This document shows, one piece after another, positions 16,824 to 24,653 of a DNA stretch of 58,066 nt. Made by a program: the position numbers and the translations under genes. A model generated the notes under the pieces. The model ran no database searches, was not told the DNA's origin, and was given only the letters and a program-made list of their open reading frames with translations. Numbering within the stretch: position 1 is the first letter of the stretch; each line of letters starts with the position of its first letter. Origin of the DNA: Bacteroidota bacterium (lineage in GTDB: Bacteria > Bacteroidota > Bacteroidia > Flavobacteriales > Crocinitomicaceae); NCBI GenBank assembly GCA_029558435.1, contig JAKQEZ010000656.1, positions 1 to 58,066 of the forward strand, given 5' to 3'.

Positions 16824-17414
16824 TTATTTTTTTGATAATTTATATTCTCTAAAGCTAAGAAAAATTAGCACAATAGCAATGGAAAACATAATCCATCCAC
16901 CTATGTTAGGGTATGAAAAAGCAGTGAAGTTGAGTAAAACTTTTTTACCAAACAAAGGTGGTTGATAAGACATTCCTGGGATAATAATTGCTGCTGATGG
17001 ATCTAAATTGTGACCGTATTGGTATTCCCACCACCAAAAATCAACCATAAAAGCAATTCCAAACAATGCATAGAAAATTGTAAACGCATAAAGGAATTTT
17101 TTCTTTTTAAGGAATGCTACAAGAAGTGTAATAAAACTTAGTACACCAAGGATTGTTGGGAGGTAAGTAAATTCCCAGAAATCGTCTGCGTGCAATTCTT
17201 TCATTCCTATATAATGATTTAAACCATTAATAATCTCAACATCACCTGCTAATTTGTTGGCGTGTAAATACATACTTAAACCTTCAGGATATTGGGGAGC
17301 AAGTAGGTAAATAGACCAAATTGGCGTAATGATACTAACGATAAAACCAATGGCACAAACGATTAATAGATAAAAGGTTAATTTGCTTGTTTGGGATAAA
17401 TTATTGGTATTCAT
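16824..17414 (-). CDS. NosB-like integral membrane protein of the nos cluster
   Basis: The 196-aa protein has four likely membrane helices (about 13-36, 85-103, 108-128 and 170-190). A large second segment contains LAPQYPEGLSMYL and GLNHYIGM, and it ends with a WWWEYQYGHNLDP loop. Clade II nos clusters (for example Wolinella) carry a membrane protein called NosB right after nosZ, and position and type fit that. The name rests on context, so no symbol is given. The conserved His and Met residues in the loops would suit copper or haem contact, which is inference. A hairpin terminator lies between it and nosZ. Confidence 0.75.
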   Translation of the reverse strand: MNTNNLSQTSKLTFYLLIVCAIGFIVSIITPIWSIYLLAPQYPEGLSMYLHANKLAGDVEIINGLNHYIGMKELHADDFWEFTYLPTILGVLSFITLLVAFLKKKKFLYAFTIFYALFGIAFMVDFWWWEYQYGHNLDPSAAIIIPGMSYQPPLFGKKVLLNFTAFSYPNIGGWIMFSIAIVLIFLSFREYKLSKK

Positions 17415-17430
17415 GATAAAAGGATTAATA

Positions 17431-17459
17431 AAAAGGGGCTATTTTTCAAGCCCCTTTTT
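17431..17459 (-). terminator. Hairpin terminator between nosZ and the downstream nos genes
   Basis: A 10-bp stem, AAAAGGGGCT at 17431-17440 with its complement at 17449-17458, has an 8-base loop. In the minus-strand direction it is followed by a T-rich run. It sits directly after the nosZ stop and 16 bases before the next nos gene. Confidence 0.75.
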
Positions 17460-17466
17460 GTGATTT

Positions 17467-19467
17467 TTATTTTGTTTCACCTTGTTTAACAGGGCTGCTT
17501 GCATTGTCTTTTTTGTTATTAAGACTGTAGATTAACGGTGTGTTGCTACCTGCTGGAGAAACACGAACATAACCTTGCATTTCTTGGTGTAGTGCAGAAC
17601 AGAAGTCTGTACAATACATTGGGAACATTCCCGCTTTGTTTGGAACCCATTTCAATGTACTTGTTTCACCAGGCATAATTAATAACTCTGCATTTTGGTT
17701 ACCTTTGATTGCGAAACCATGCGGTAAATCCCAGTCTTGCTCTAAGTTAGTAACGTGGAAGTAAACTTCGTCTCCAACTCTAATTCCTTCAATATTATCC
17801 GGTGCAAAGTGAGAACGAATTGATGTCATGTAAACGTGTACTTTATTTCCTTCTCTTACAACTTTAGTTTTAGCCTCACCCATAGACACATAAGGATGTT
17901 TGTTGTGGTCTATTTTATACATTTTAATTTGATTTTTGCTAATCAAATCAGCTGGAGCTGCTTGTGCATAGTGAGGTTCTCCGATAGTTGGGAAGTCTAA
18001 CAATAACTCCATTTTTTCTCCGCTAATATCAAATAATTGAGCAGATTGTGTCAACTCTGGACCAGTTGGTAAATAACGGTCTTTTGTGATTTTGTTGTAT
18101 GCAACCAAGTATTTACCATAAGGTTTAGCTGTGTTACCACCACAAACCATTAAGTGACCAGTAGAGTAGAATGTTGGTTGTCTATCAACAATTTTCAATG
18201 ATTTCAAATTCCACTTAACCACTTCAGAAGATAAGAACATGGATGTATATGCATTTCCATTCGCATCAAACTCTGTGTGCAAAGGCCCTAAACCAGGTTT
18301 TTGAACTTCACCATACAATGCAGATTCATATTTAATAATTGGAATACCACCATAATTTCCTGCAAAGTCTTTTGAGCTAATACTTTTTTGAATTTTGTCA
18401 AAGCTAAATACAGGAATTAATGCAGCTAATTTTCCAGAACCAATGATGTATTCTCCTGTAGGGTTAACATCACATCCGTGTGGAGATTTTGGACAAGGAA
18501 TCATGTAAATTGCATCTTTCAAATCATCGATAGTCAACACCGTCACATCTTCCTTCATTGTAGAAGTTGCAGTATGCGTTTCTTCGCTTAATTTATTATG
18601 TGCATATTTTGTTTTGATTTTTTTTCCTTTACCAGCTTTAACTAATGCTTCTGCTTTTTTCCAGTTTAAAGCCATGATAAAGTCTTTGTCAAATTGAGAA
18701 GCATTTACTTCTAACAATGTATTTGCTTGCTCAGAATTATAACAAGTAAAGAAGAACCAATCTTTTGAAACACCTTTACCAGCACGAGATAAGTCGAAGT
18801 TAACACCTGGAGCTTCAACTTGGAAACTTAAATTCATGTCTCCAGTTTCTTTATCAACGCTGATAAAAGAAACTACGCCCTTAAAGTTTTGCTTGTAACT
18901 ATCAATTGGAACGTCTCCATTTGAATCATCTGTAGGTACTGAGAAACGTGTTCCTGCAACGATGTATTCTGTGTTTTCAGTTGCAAACGGAGAAGAGTGG
19001 TTTCCAGCAGAATTTGGAATTTCTAAAATCTCTACTGTTTTAAACGATTTTAAGTCAACACGAGCAACACGTGGGGTGTTATTTGCATTGGCAAAAATCC
19101 ATTTTCCATCATGCACACCGTTTGTCATAGAAAGTTCTAGGTGGTGCTGATCATCCCACGGAATAAAACCATAAGATGTTTCTAACATAGGCTTGGTTTC
19201 TTCACTGTAACCATAACCATTTTCAGGGTTAACGGAGAATATTGGTATAACTTTCAACAAACGTCCGCTTGGAAGTCCATAAACTCCCATCTGACCGCTA
19301 AATCCACCACTTACAAAGTTGTAGAATTCATCGTATTTTCCAGGGGCAACATAAACTTTTTGAGCCGCATTACCGCTCACTACCGTTTCTACTCCCTTAG
19401 GTTTACAGCCTACTGCAACTGCTGCAACAGCTAAGACTGATAATTTAAGTAGATTCAAATTTCTCAT
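17467..19467 (-). CDS. nosZ: Nitrous oxide reductase, clade II, lipoprotein/Sec type
   Basis: NosZ reduces N2O to N2 in the periplasm. From the ATG at 19467 the product is 666 aa. It has a Sec/lipoprotein signal (lipobox AVGC, Cys21) rather than the Tat signal of clade I, and the longer ORF start adds 21 implausible residues. All seven CuZ histidines are present: His108 and His109 (DDQHH), His157, His330 (SPHG), His397 (GPLHT), His438 and His499 (GEPHY). The C-terminal cupredoxin holds the CuA ligands His583, Cys619, Cys623, His627 and Met630 in CTDFCSALHQEM. The enzyme therefore looks fully competent. A Crp/Fnr-like box and a TATATTTG promoter lie upstream. Confidence 0.97.
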   Translation of the reverse strand: MRNLNLLKLSVLAVAAVAVGCKPKGVETVVSGNAAQKVYVAPGKYDEFYNFVSGGFSGQMGVYGLPSGRLLKVIPIFSVNPENGYGYSEETKPMLETSYGFIPWDDQHHLELSMTNGVHDGKWIFANANNTPRVARVDLKSFKTVEILEIPNSAGNHSSPFATENTEYIVAGTRFSVPTDDSNGDVPIDSYKQNFKGVVSFISVDKETGDMNLSFQVEAPGVNFDLSRAGKGVSKDWFFFTCYNSEQANTLLEVNASQFDKDFIMALNWKKAEALVKAGKGKKIKTKYAHNKLSEETHTATSTMKEDVTVLTIDDLKDAIYMIPCPKSPHGCDVNPTGEYIIGSGKLAALIPVFSFDKIQKSISSKDFAGNYGGIPIIKYESALYGEVQKPGLGPLHTEFDANGNAYTSMFLSSEVVKWNLKSLKIVDRQPTFYSTGHLMVCGGNTAKPYGKYLVAYNKITKDRYLPTGPELTQSAQLFDISGEKMELLLDFPTIGEPHYAQAAPADLISKNQIKMYKIDHNKHPYVSMGEAKTKVVREGNKVHVYMTSIRSHFAPDNIEGIRVGDEVYFHVTNLEQDWDLPHGFAIKGNQNAELLIMPGETSTLKWVPNKAGMFPMYCTDFCSALHQEMQGYVRVSPAGSNTPLIYSLNNKKDNASSPVKQGETK

Positions 19468-19527
19468 TTGATTTTGTTTTAAATGATTAAATCGTTTATT
19501 TACATTTATTCGATACAAATTTATTCT

Positions 19528-19559
19528 CAAATATAAATTAAAAATATGATTTTAGTCAT
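19528..19559 (-). promoter_or_regulatory. nosZ promoter with a candidate Crp/Fnr-type operator
   Basis: On the minus strand TATATTTG (19528-19535) matches the -7 consensus. Just upstream is ATGACTAAAATCAT (19546-19559), which has the TGA-N6-TCA spacing of Crp/Fnr-family sites such as the FNR box TTGAT-N4-ATCAA. An oxygen- or NO-responsive regulator controlling nosZ is a reasonable inference. The centre of the box is only about 30 bases from the expected transcription start. Confidence 0.45.
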
Positions 19560-19580
19560 GTTTTTTAAAAATAAGGATAA

Positions 19581-19614
19581 AAAAATCCCGAATTATTTCT
19601 AACTCGGGATTTTT
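19581..19614 (-). terminator. Terminator of the thioredoxin/rhodanese operon
   Basis: An 11-bp perfect stem, AAAAATCCCGA at 19581-19591 with TCGGGATTTTT at 19604-19614, has a 12-base loop. On the minus strand the downstream arm runs into a T tract. It separates the thioredoxin genes from nosZ. Confidence 0.8.
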
Positions 19615-19632
19615 AATTTTTAGACTATCTTT

Positions 19633-20376
19633 TTAATAATTCTTTTGAAAAACTTTTAGCAAGTCTGCTTCGCTAACAAAACCTACGTTTTCCCAAACGA
19701 TTGCATTGTTTTTATACAATTTCATTGTTGGAAGTGCCGTCACATTTAATTGTGTGCATAAGTCTGCATATTCATCGGCATCAATGCGAATAATTTCTAA
19801 TTTTTCTTTTTCGCTTTCAGCAAATTTATTGATGTAGGGTTCCATACGCTTGCAAGGTCCACACCATTCAGCATAAAAATCTACCAAAACAAGTTTATCT
19901 GGATTGTTAACTAACGCTTTATATTTTTCAAGTGTCAAAGCTGTATTTTTCGTAGTGCTGGAAGTGTTTTTTGTTTCAGGAAGTTTGTTTTTGCGCCAAT
20001 CCAACATTCCACCTTCCATTTCTATAATGTTGTTAAACCCAAGTTGTTGCATTTCATGAACAGCTTTTCCACTTCTACCACCACTTAAACAATATACCAA
20101 AATAGGTTGGGTTTTGTCTAATTTCTGAATCTCTTCATTGAAGTTATTACCATTCCAATCGATGTTGATAGCGTTTTCAATATGTCCACCTGCATATTCA
20201 TCAGGAGTTCTGACATCAACTATTTGAGGTTCTTTTAATTCATCAATTTTCTTTTGAAAATCCAAAGCAGATATTTCAATTAAAGATGGAGATTGATTAT
20301 CTTCTAGGTTGTTTGTGTTTTCAGAACAGCTAAACAAAAGCATGCTCAAAGTAAGTGAGAAAAGGATTTTTTTCAT
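19633..20376 (-). CDS. Rhodanese-thioredoxin fusion lipoprotein
   Basis: The 247-aa product has a lipobox (LLFSC, Cys17). A rhodanese domain spans about residues 35-130, with active-site Cys96 in the loop CLSGGRSG. A thioredoxin domain from about 150 has WCGPC at 171-175 and the cis-proline region ALPTM. It should be anchored at a membrane facing the periplasm, handling thiol redox or sulfane sulfur. Its ATG shares one base with the stop of the cytoplasmic thioredoxin gene (TAATG), so the two are coupled. Position directly upstream of nosZ suggests a link to copper-protein or cytochrome maturation, but this is context only. Confidence 0.88.
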   Translation of the reverse strand: MKKILFSLTLSMLLFSCSENTNNLEDNQSPSLIEISALDFQKKIDELKEPQIVDVRTPDEYAGGHIENAINIDWNGNNFNEEIQKLDKTQPILVYCLSGGRSGKAVHEMQQLGFNNIIEMEGGMLDWRKNKLPETKNTSSTTKNTALTLEKYKALVNNPDKLVLVDFYAEWCGPCKRMEPYINKFAESEKEKLEIIRIDADEYADLCTQLNVTALPTMKLYKNNAIVWENVGFVSEADLLKVFQKNY

Positions 20377-20669
20377 TATTTATTTGCGTTAATTAAAGTT
20401 GCTAAATCAGAAGCTTGCACAACACCAGATTGTCGCCAAGCAATTTCACCTTCTTTGTATAAAATTAAAGTAGGTACACCTTTTATTTGGAGTTGAGAAG
20501 CTAATTGTGGGTTTTTGTCAACGTCAATCTTAATGATTGAAGCATCTTCGCCCACACGTTTTTTTACATCTTCTAAAATAGGTTTCATCATTTTGCAAGG
20601 TCCACACCATTCTGCTGAAAAGTCAACCAACACCAATTTGTTTTGTCTGATAATTTCGTTAAATGTCAT
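20376..20669 (-). CDS. Thioredoxin
   Basis: This is a compact 97-aa thioredoxin without a signal peptide. The redox motif WCGPC lies at residues 21-25, the buried Asp at 16 (VDFSAEW) and the cis-proline in GVPTLILY. It would act in the cytoplasm. It is the first gene of a two-gene unit with the rhodanese-thioredoxin lipoprotein (1-base TAATG overlap). A TATATTTG element lies upstream at 20712-20719. Several thioredoxins are usual in these bacteria, so the symbol trxA is not assigned. Confidence 0.93.
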   Translation of the reverse strand: MTFNEIIRQNKLVLVDFSAEWCGPCKMMKPILEDVKKRVGEDASIIKIDVDKNPQLASQLQIKGVPTLILYKEGEIAWRQSGVVQASDLATLINANK

Positions 20670-20711
20670 AAATGAATTGTTTTAATTTAATTATATGCTA
20701 CAAAACTAGAG

Positions 20712-20719
20712 CAAATATA
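20712..20719 (-). promoter_or_regulatory. -7 promoter element of the thioredoxin operon
   Basis: TATATTTG on the minus strand, 43 bases upstream of the thioredoxin ATG. No TTG with the usual spacing was found. Confidence 0.45.
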
Positions 20720-20825
20720 AGGATTATTTTGTGACTATTGTTACAAAATTAAAAAGTACAAAACGGTAAATTTCAATGAGATACATATTTTAGATAAAAA
20801 TTATCCATTTTTTTTCCAAAAAGTA

Positions 20826-20855
20826 TTGCTAATATCAATCAAATTACTAATTTTG
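20826..20855 (+). promoter_or_regulatory. Consensus promoter of tRNA-Ser
   Basis: TTG at 20826-20828, 19 bases, then TAATTTTG at 20848-20855. The tRNA begins 22 bases beyond the -7 element. Confidence 0.7.
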
Positions 20856-20876
20856 CCGTCCGTTCATTGAACAATT

Positions 20877-20963
<87 letters not shown>

Positions 20964-21131
20964 CAATGAAATGAAGGTGAAGAGGGATGAGAACCAAAGG
21001 GTTCGAGCCGAAACGAAGCTAGCTTCTCTATCATCTTAACAAAAGTGAAATTAGTGATGAATTAAACGACACAAATTGAACACTTTGTTAAAATAAAATA
21101 ATTATTTTTAAAAAAAAAAGTAAAATAATTG

Positions 21132-21169
21132 TTGCAAAAAAGTTAGAAATAACATACTTTTGCACTCGC
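21132..21169 (+). promoter_or_regulatory. Promoter of tRNA-Pro/tRNA-Arg with stable-RNA-type start region
   Basis: TTG at 21132-21134 and TACTTTTG at 21155-21162 are 20 bases apart. The element runs into TTTGCACTCGC (21159-21169), 11 bases found identically at the tRNA-His promoter (56787-56797). Confidence 0.65.
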
Positions 21170-21235
21170 TTTTAAGAAAACGTTCTTAGTGAGCAATTGA
21201 AATAAGAAACTTTTTGGAAGTACATTCCAAGGTTA

Positions 21236-21310
21236 CGGGGCGTAGCGTAGTCCGGTCATCGCGCCTGGTTTGGGACCAGGAGGTCGCAGGTTCGAATCCT
21301 GCCGCCCCGA
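21236..21310 (+). tRNA. tRNA-Pro (TGG)
   Basis: The 75-base cloverleaf has acceptor CGGGGCG/CGCCCCG, anticodon stem CCTGG/CCAGG with anticodon TGG at 21271-21273, and discriminator A. It is followed at once by a hairpin terminator. Confidence 0.95.
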
Positions 21311-21313
21311 CTA

Positions 21314-21343
21314 GGGAGGTGTAATACATCTCCCTTTTTTTTT
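21314..21343 (+). terminator. Terminator after tRNA-Pro
   Basis: GGGAGGTGTA pairs with TACATCTCCC (21314-21334, one G-T pair) and is followed by nine T residues. tRNA-Arg beyond it may be reached by read-through or a weak promoter at 21350-21360. Confidence 0.8.
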
Positions 21344-21359
21344 ATTTATTTTAAATTTC

Positions 21360-21433
21360 GGTTCCGTAGCTCAGCTGGATAGAGCAACTGCCTTCTAAGC
21401 AGTAGGTCACAGGTTCGAATCCTGTCGGAATCA
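21360..21433 (+). tRNA. tRNA-Arg (TCT)
   Basis: The 74-base cloverleaf has acceptor GGTTCCG/CGGAATC (one G-T pair), anticodon stem ACTGC/GCAGT with loop CTTCTAA, so anticodon TCT, and a standard T-loop. Confidence 0.95.
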
Positions 21434-21439
21434 CAATCA

Positions 21440-21470
21440 AAGCATCTTGAATCATCGAGGTGCTTTTTTT
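21440..21470 (+). terminator. Terminator after tRNA-Arg
   Basis: AAGCATCTTGA (21440-21450) pairs with TCGAGGTGCTT (21455-21465) across a 4-base loop, then a T-run to 21470. Confidence 0.75.
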
Positions 21471-21572
21471 GTTTAAATTCCTATCATAACACTAATGTTG
21501 AACAAATAAAGAATCATAACCAGAAGAACATCGAATTATGCCTTGAAGATGTTGGGTCAATTAGTTGTAAAT

Positions 21573-22256
21573 TTATTTCTCGGCAACGCCATAAGCAATG
21601 TATTTCCAATTATTTGGGCAGACTTTGTTTAATATTAACTCATCAACAGTGGATAGTAAATTTCTCTGGATTTCATTTCTTCCAAATGTACCAAGAACTC
21701 CTGTTGTTTGCATTTTAATACTTGAAAAATCTTTTAAAAAATCTTTCATCTCCTCAATTGAAACATATCGCCAAGAGCTTCCCCAGTTCACAAAACGCTT
21801 TCTTAATTGTTGATGAAAAGGAGAGGCAATTAGATTCTCAGCAAACAAAAGTTTTCCACCAGGCTTAAGTGCTTTGTATATTTCTTTGAAAACCTGTTGT
21901 TGATTTTCATGTTTGTCATTTCTTCCAATTCCGCCTATAATAGATTTAAATACAATGATGTCAAAATAATTTTCGTATGGAATATTTGTTGCGTCAATGT
22001 CTTGGTATATAATACGCGAAGTAACGTTGTGTCGGATGTGTAGTTTTTCAGCTGACTTTTGAACGTCTTTCAAGTCAGAACAAACCACATCTTTCTCTTT
22101 TAAAGCAAGCCAAAGTGAAAGTCCACCTTCTCGTCCTCCTAGTTCAAGCCCATTTTTTATTTTACCCCAATCAATTTGGCTTTCCCAATACCTAAGTGCT
22201 TTAGACCAAGATTTTATGTCCCATTGTATAATGTCCTTTGCTAATTCTCTTTTCAT
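21573..22256 (-). CDS. Class I SAM-dependent methyltransferase
   Basis: The 227-aa protein has a Rossmann methyltransferase core: AdoMet motif I LELGGREGG (about residues 37-45), acidic motif II CSDLKD, DIDATNIPYENYFDIIVFKSII (motif IV), and the post-motif LKPGGKLLFAENL. The motif I glycine pattern GGREGG is unusual. The C-terminal part, with NWKYIAYGVAEK, may bind substrate. Substrate unknown; no partner genes adjoin it. It lies alone on the minus strand between the tRNA group and a divergent small gene, and the upstream 213-base gap shows no TAnnTTTG element for it. Confidence 0.82.
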   Translation of the reverse strand: MKRELAKDIIQWDIKSWSKALRYWESQIDWGKIKNGLELGGREGGLSLWLALKEKDVVCSDLKDVQKSAEKLHIRHNVTSRIIYQDIDATNIPYENYFDIIVFKSIIGGIGRNDKHENQQQVFKEIYKALKPGGKLLFAENLIASPFHQQLRKRFVNWGSSWRYVSIEEMKDFLKDFSSIKMQTTGVLGTFGRNEIQRNLLSTVDELILNKVCPNNWKYIAYGVAEK

Positions 22257-22454
22257 TGTAGTGTTTATTTTAGTTTTCTATATCGGTTTTAAGTTTAGAA
22301 TAAATAGGTTGCCAACTCTTTACCTCTAATCTCACCAAATATACTAATTATCCTTAAACATCCAAATCGATTATAATACCCTATTTTTCAGCCTTTTTTA
22401 ATGTTTGCAGCAATATTTGAGTTGCTAATTTTTAGGTAAAATTCTTCGTTTTTA

Positions 22455-22462
22455 TAAATTTG
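22455..22462 (+). promoter_or_regulatory. -7 promoter element of the DUF3820 gene
   Basis: TAAATTTG ends 20 bases before the ATG at 22482. The GTG at 22470 would leave almost no leader, favouring the ATG. Confidence 0.5.
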
Positions 22463-22481
22463 TAGAAAAGTGGAACCACCA

Positions 22482-22706
22482 ATGGGAGAAATATCAGCAA
22501 ATGAACAGTTAATTCAATTAGCAAATACCAAAATGCCTTTTGGCAAATACCAAGGCTATTATTTAATTGATCTACCGGAGTATTACATAGTGTGGTATCG
22601 CAATAAAGGTTTCCCGAAAGGTAAAATTGGAGAGCAATTACAGCTAATTTACGAAATTAAACTCAATGGCTTAGAATCCCTAATTCGACCTTTGATTCAA
22701 CGCTAA
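22482..22706 (+). CDS. DUF3820 family small protein
   Basis: This 74-aa protein contains the DUF3820 core: MPFGKYQGYYLIDLPEYYI, then WYRNKGFPKGKIGEQLQLIYEIKLNGLE. The family is widespread in proteobacteria and Bacteroidota. Some members are annotated as quorum-sensing-regulated virulence factors, but the biochemical role is not established. The GTG at 22470 would add four residues; the ATG at 22482 is preferred because of the promoter position. It is monocistronic. Confidence 0.8.
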   Translation: MGEISANEQLIQLANTKMPFGKYQGYYLIDLPEYYIVWYRNKGFPKGKIGEQLQLIYEIKLNGLESLIRPLIQR

Positions 22707-22815
22707 TTTGGTTAAAAAAATCCAAAAATATGTAGAAATATGATAAAAATTAAGTCCTCAAAAACTTTGGTGCAATAATTGTGTTAATTTCGAAAACAAA
22801 TTTAAAACGAATAAA

Positions 22816-23478
22816 ATGAAAAAACTATTGACTTTATTTTTAGGATTGACCGTTGCGGTTGGTTCATTTGCACAAACAACAGAAGGAGTTGTTAAGTACA
22901 CCACAGAATTTAAAAGCTCAGATCCTCAAATCCAATCACAATTGGCAATGTTGAACGGTTCTACAATGACCACTTATTTTACACCTGAATTTACACGTGT
23001 TGAATCAAACATGGGAATGTTTATGAAAACGTCAACTATCATTGATTTGAAATCTAAACAATCGTTGATGTTAATGGACGGAATGGGTTCTAAAAAAGCA
23101 ATTAAAACAAATTTGGACGAACTAGACAAAGAAGATGGTGAAGAAGCTAAAGTAGAAGTTGAAAAAACGTCAAAAACTAAGAAAATTGCAGGTTATAAAT
23201 GTACACAATACATTTTAACTACGGAAGATGGCACAACAATGAATTATTGGACAACAACAGAATTGTCGGGTTCTAAAGCCGGAAATAAATTCATGAACGA
23301 AAAAGTTGAAGGTTACCCATTGGAATTTGAATTGGCTAACAATGGTGTAGTTATGAAATTCACTGCAACAGAAGTGGCAAAAGGAATTAAAGAAGATAAA
23401 GCTAAATTGTTTAATATGGATATTCCTGAAGGTTTCCAAGAAGCATCAATGGATGATTTGAAAAACATGGGAATGTAA
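22816..23478 (+). CDS. Secreted DUF4412-like protein
   Basis: The 220-aa protein has a signal peptide (1-19, cleavage after SFAQ). The mature part resembles DUF4412: an N-terminal EGVVKYTTEF strand, Met-rich GSTMTTYFTPEFTRVE and the hallmark KTKKIAGYKCTQYIL, followed by a YWTTTEL block. These proteins are periplasmic or outer-membrane-associated in Bacteroidota, with no known activity. Met- and acid-rich segments (MLMDGMGSKK, DKEDGEEAK) stand out. The gene is monocistronic and ends at a strong hairpin terminator 20 bases downstream. Confidence 0.75.
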   Translation: MKKLLTLFLGLTVAVGSFAQTTEGVVKYTTEFKSSDPQIQSQLAMLNGSTMTTYFTPEFTRVESNMGMFMKTSTIIDLKSKQSLMLMDGMGSKKAIKTNLDELDKEDGEEAKVEVEKTSKTKKIAGYKCTQYILTTEDGTTMNYWTTTELSGSKAGNKFMNEKVEGYPLEFELANNGVVMKFTATEVAKGIKEDKAKLFNMDIPEGFQEASMDDLKNMGM

Positions 23479-23498
23479 TATTACTCTAATAAAATAGT

Positions 23499-23527
23499 AA
23501 AAGGCTACTTTTTTAAGTAGCCTTTTT
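23499..23527 (+). terminator. Terminator after the DUF4412-like gene
   Basis: AAAAGGCTACTT (23499-23510) pairs with AAGTAGCCTTTT (23515-23526) with a T4 loop and continues into T residues. Confidence 0.85.
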
Positions 23528-23644
23528 TTGTGCCTTGGTATTCTTTTTTTTACTTCTCTATACAAAAAAGGATGAAATAATTTTAAAGCAACAAAAAAGT
23601 GGAAAGAAAATCTCTCCACTTTTCCAATAAAATAGATGATTTTA

Positions 23645-24544
23645 TTACTCTTTAGTAGATTTAGATCCAACTTTAAAAGTAATACCAAAATTAAATCCAA
23701 ATTGATTAAAGCTTGTTTTGCGCGCCAATTCATCTTTGGGTTTTGTTACATCAAAATTTGGATTGTATTTATCGTTGTTGGAGTTAGACGATAAATTATC
23801 CACATAATTGGTTTCTGTATAATAAGTTGGTGCCGGATCATTTTCCACAACCACACCGTCAACTTTAGCTGTTTCAACCACTTTTCTTGTTTTCGCTTTT
23901 ACCTGCAATGCCGTGCAAAAAACTTCTAAATTCAACCCAATATTAGGTGTGAAATTATAACCAATTCCCAATGAACCTTTAAATCCTAATGAAAAACTTC
24001 CGTTCACAGTTGCCTTAAACTCGTTAGAATAAACTTGTTTAACGTGGTTTATTGGATCCACCAAAACACTAAAAGATGCCGAACGAACAGCTTCTGTGCT
24101 TCCAGCTATTGGTAAAACTAAACCAGCTTTGGCATATCCATACAATTTACTTCCTCCTGTGTTAATTACTACTGCCGGAATGATGCGCAATTGATTGGAT
24201 TTTGCCTTGGTAACGTCATATAAATTAGGGTCAGAAGTGGTTTTATTGGTATCCAACATGGATTCTGCTCCAATAAAATAATTGATGCCCAATTCCACAC
24301 CAATGTGCTTGGTAATCATATAGCCAGGGTTAACAGAAACATTAAAACCTCTACCAAGCGTACCGTAAACATTGCGTTGATAGGATAAATCTGGATTGTC
24401 TAAGTTTTTATACAAATCAACTGCTATAACAGAATTTGGAATGCACACGCCATATCCAAAGTTAATGTCTGTATAAAATCCTTTTTGTGCATTTGCTGTA
24501 GTTCCCAACAATAAAAGTGAACAAGCGATAATTAGTTTTCTCAT
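23645..24544 (-). CDS. Outer-membrane beta-barrel protein
   Basis: The 299-aa product has a signal peptide (1-19, TANAQ) followed by amphipathic strands of an 8- to 10-strand OmpA/OmpW-like barrel, such as GYGVCIPN, HIGVELGINYFIG and GSLGIGYNFTPNIGLNLEVF. It ends in GFNFGITFKVG, the aromatic pattern of a barrel's last strand. A long variable segment (about 215-275) rich in Asn, Tyr and Asp is probably a surface loop. Role unknown. A TATGTTTG promoter element lies at 24564-24571 in the gap shared with the divergent mutS2. Confidence 0.8.
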   Translation of the reverse strand: MRKLIIACSLLLLGTTANAQKGFYTDINFGYGVCIPNSVIAVDLYKNLDNPDLSYQRNVYGTLGRGFNVSVNPGYMITKHIGVELGINYFIGAESMLDTNKTTSDPNLYDVTKAKSNQLRIIPAVVINTGGSKLYGYAKAGLVLPIAGSTEAVRSASFSVLVDPINHVKQVYSNEFKATVNGSFSLGFKGSLGIGYNFTPNIGLNLEVFCTALQVKAKTRKVVETAKVDGVVVENDPAPTYYTETNYVDNLSSNSNNDKYNPNFDVTKPKDELARKTSFNQFGFNFGITFKVGSKSTKE

Positions 24545-24563
24545 AATTGTTTATTAAGTTATA

Positions 24564-24571
24564 CAAACATA
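24564..24571 (-). promoter_or_regulatory. -7 promoter element of the barrel-protein gene
   Basis: TATGTTTG on the minus strand, 19 bases upstream of the ATG at 24544; fits TAnnTTTG. Confidence 0.5.
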
Positions 24572-24641
24572 CAAATTTCATTGAATTATTTGCTGTTTCA
24601 TACATTTTTATCTGAATTTATTTTTTAACACTTAAAGTGCT

Positions 24642-24649
24642 TAAATTTG
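24642..24649 (+). promoter_or_regulatory. -7 promoter element touching the mutS2 start codon
   Basis: TAAATTTG ends only 4 bases before the ATG at 24654. With the usual start site a few bases downstream, the mRNA would be leaderless or nearly so. Confidence 0.5.
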
Positions 24650-24653
24650 CGCA

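Noticed and set aside
19468..19530. N-terminal extension of NosZ by 21 residues
   Set aside because: The extension places hydrophilic residues before the lipoprotein signal; the ATG at 19467 gives a normal signal peptide with a Cys at residue 21.
20964..21131. Possible small RNA between tRNA-Ser and tRNA-Pro (hairpins GAACC/GGTTC and GAAGCTAGCTTC)
   Set aside because: Hairpins are short, no promoter precedes them apart from that of tRNA-Ser, and no U-run follows; more likely trailer sequence.
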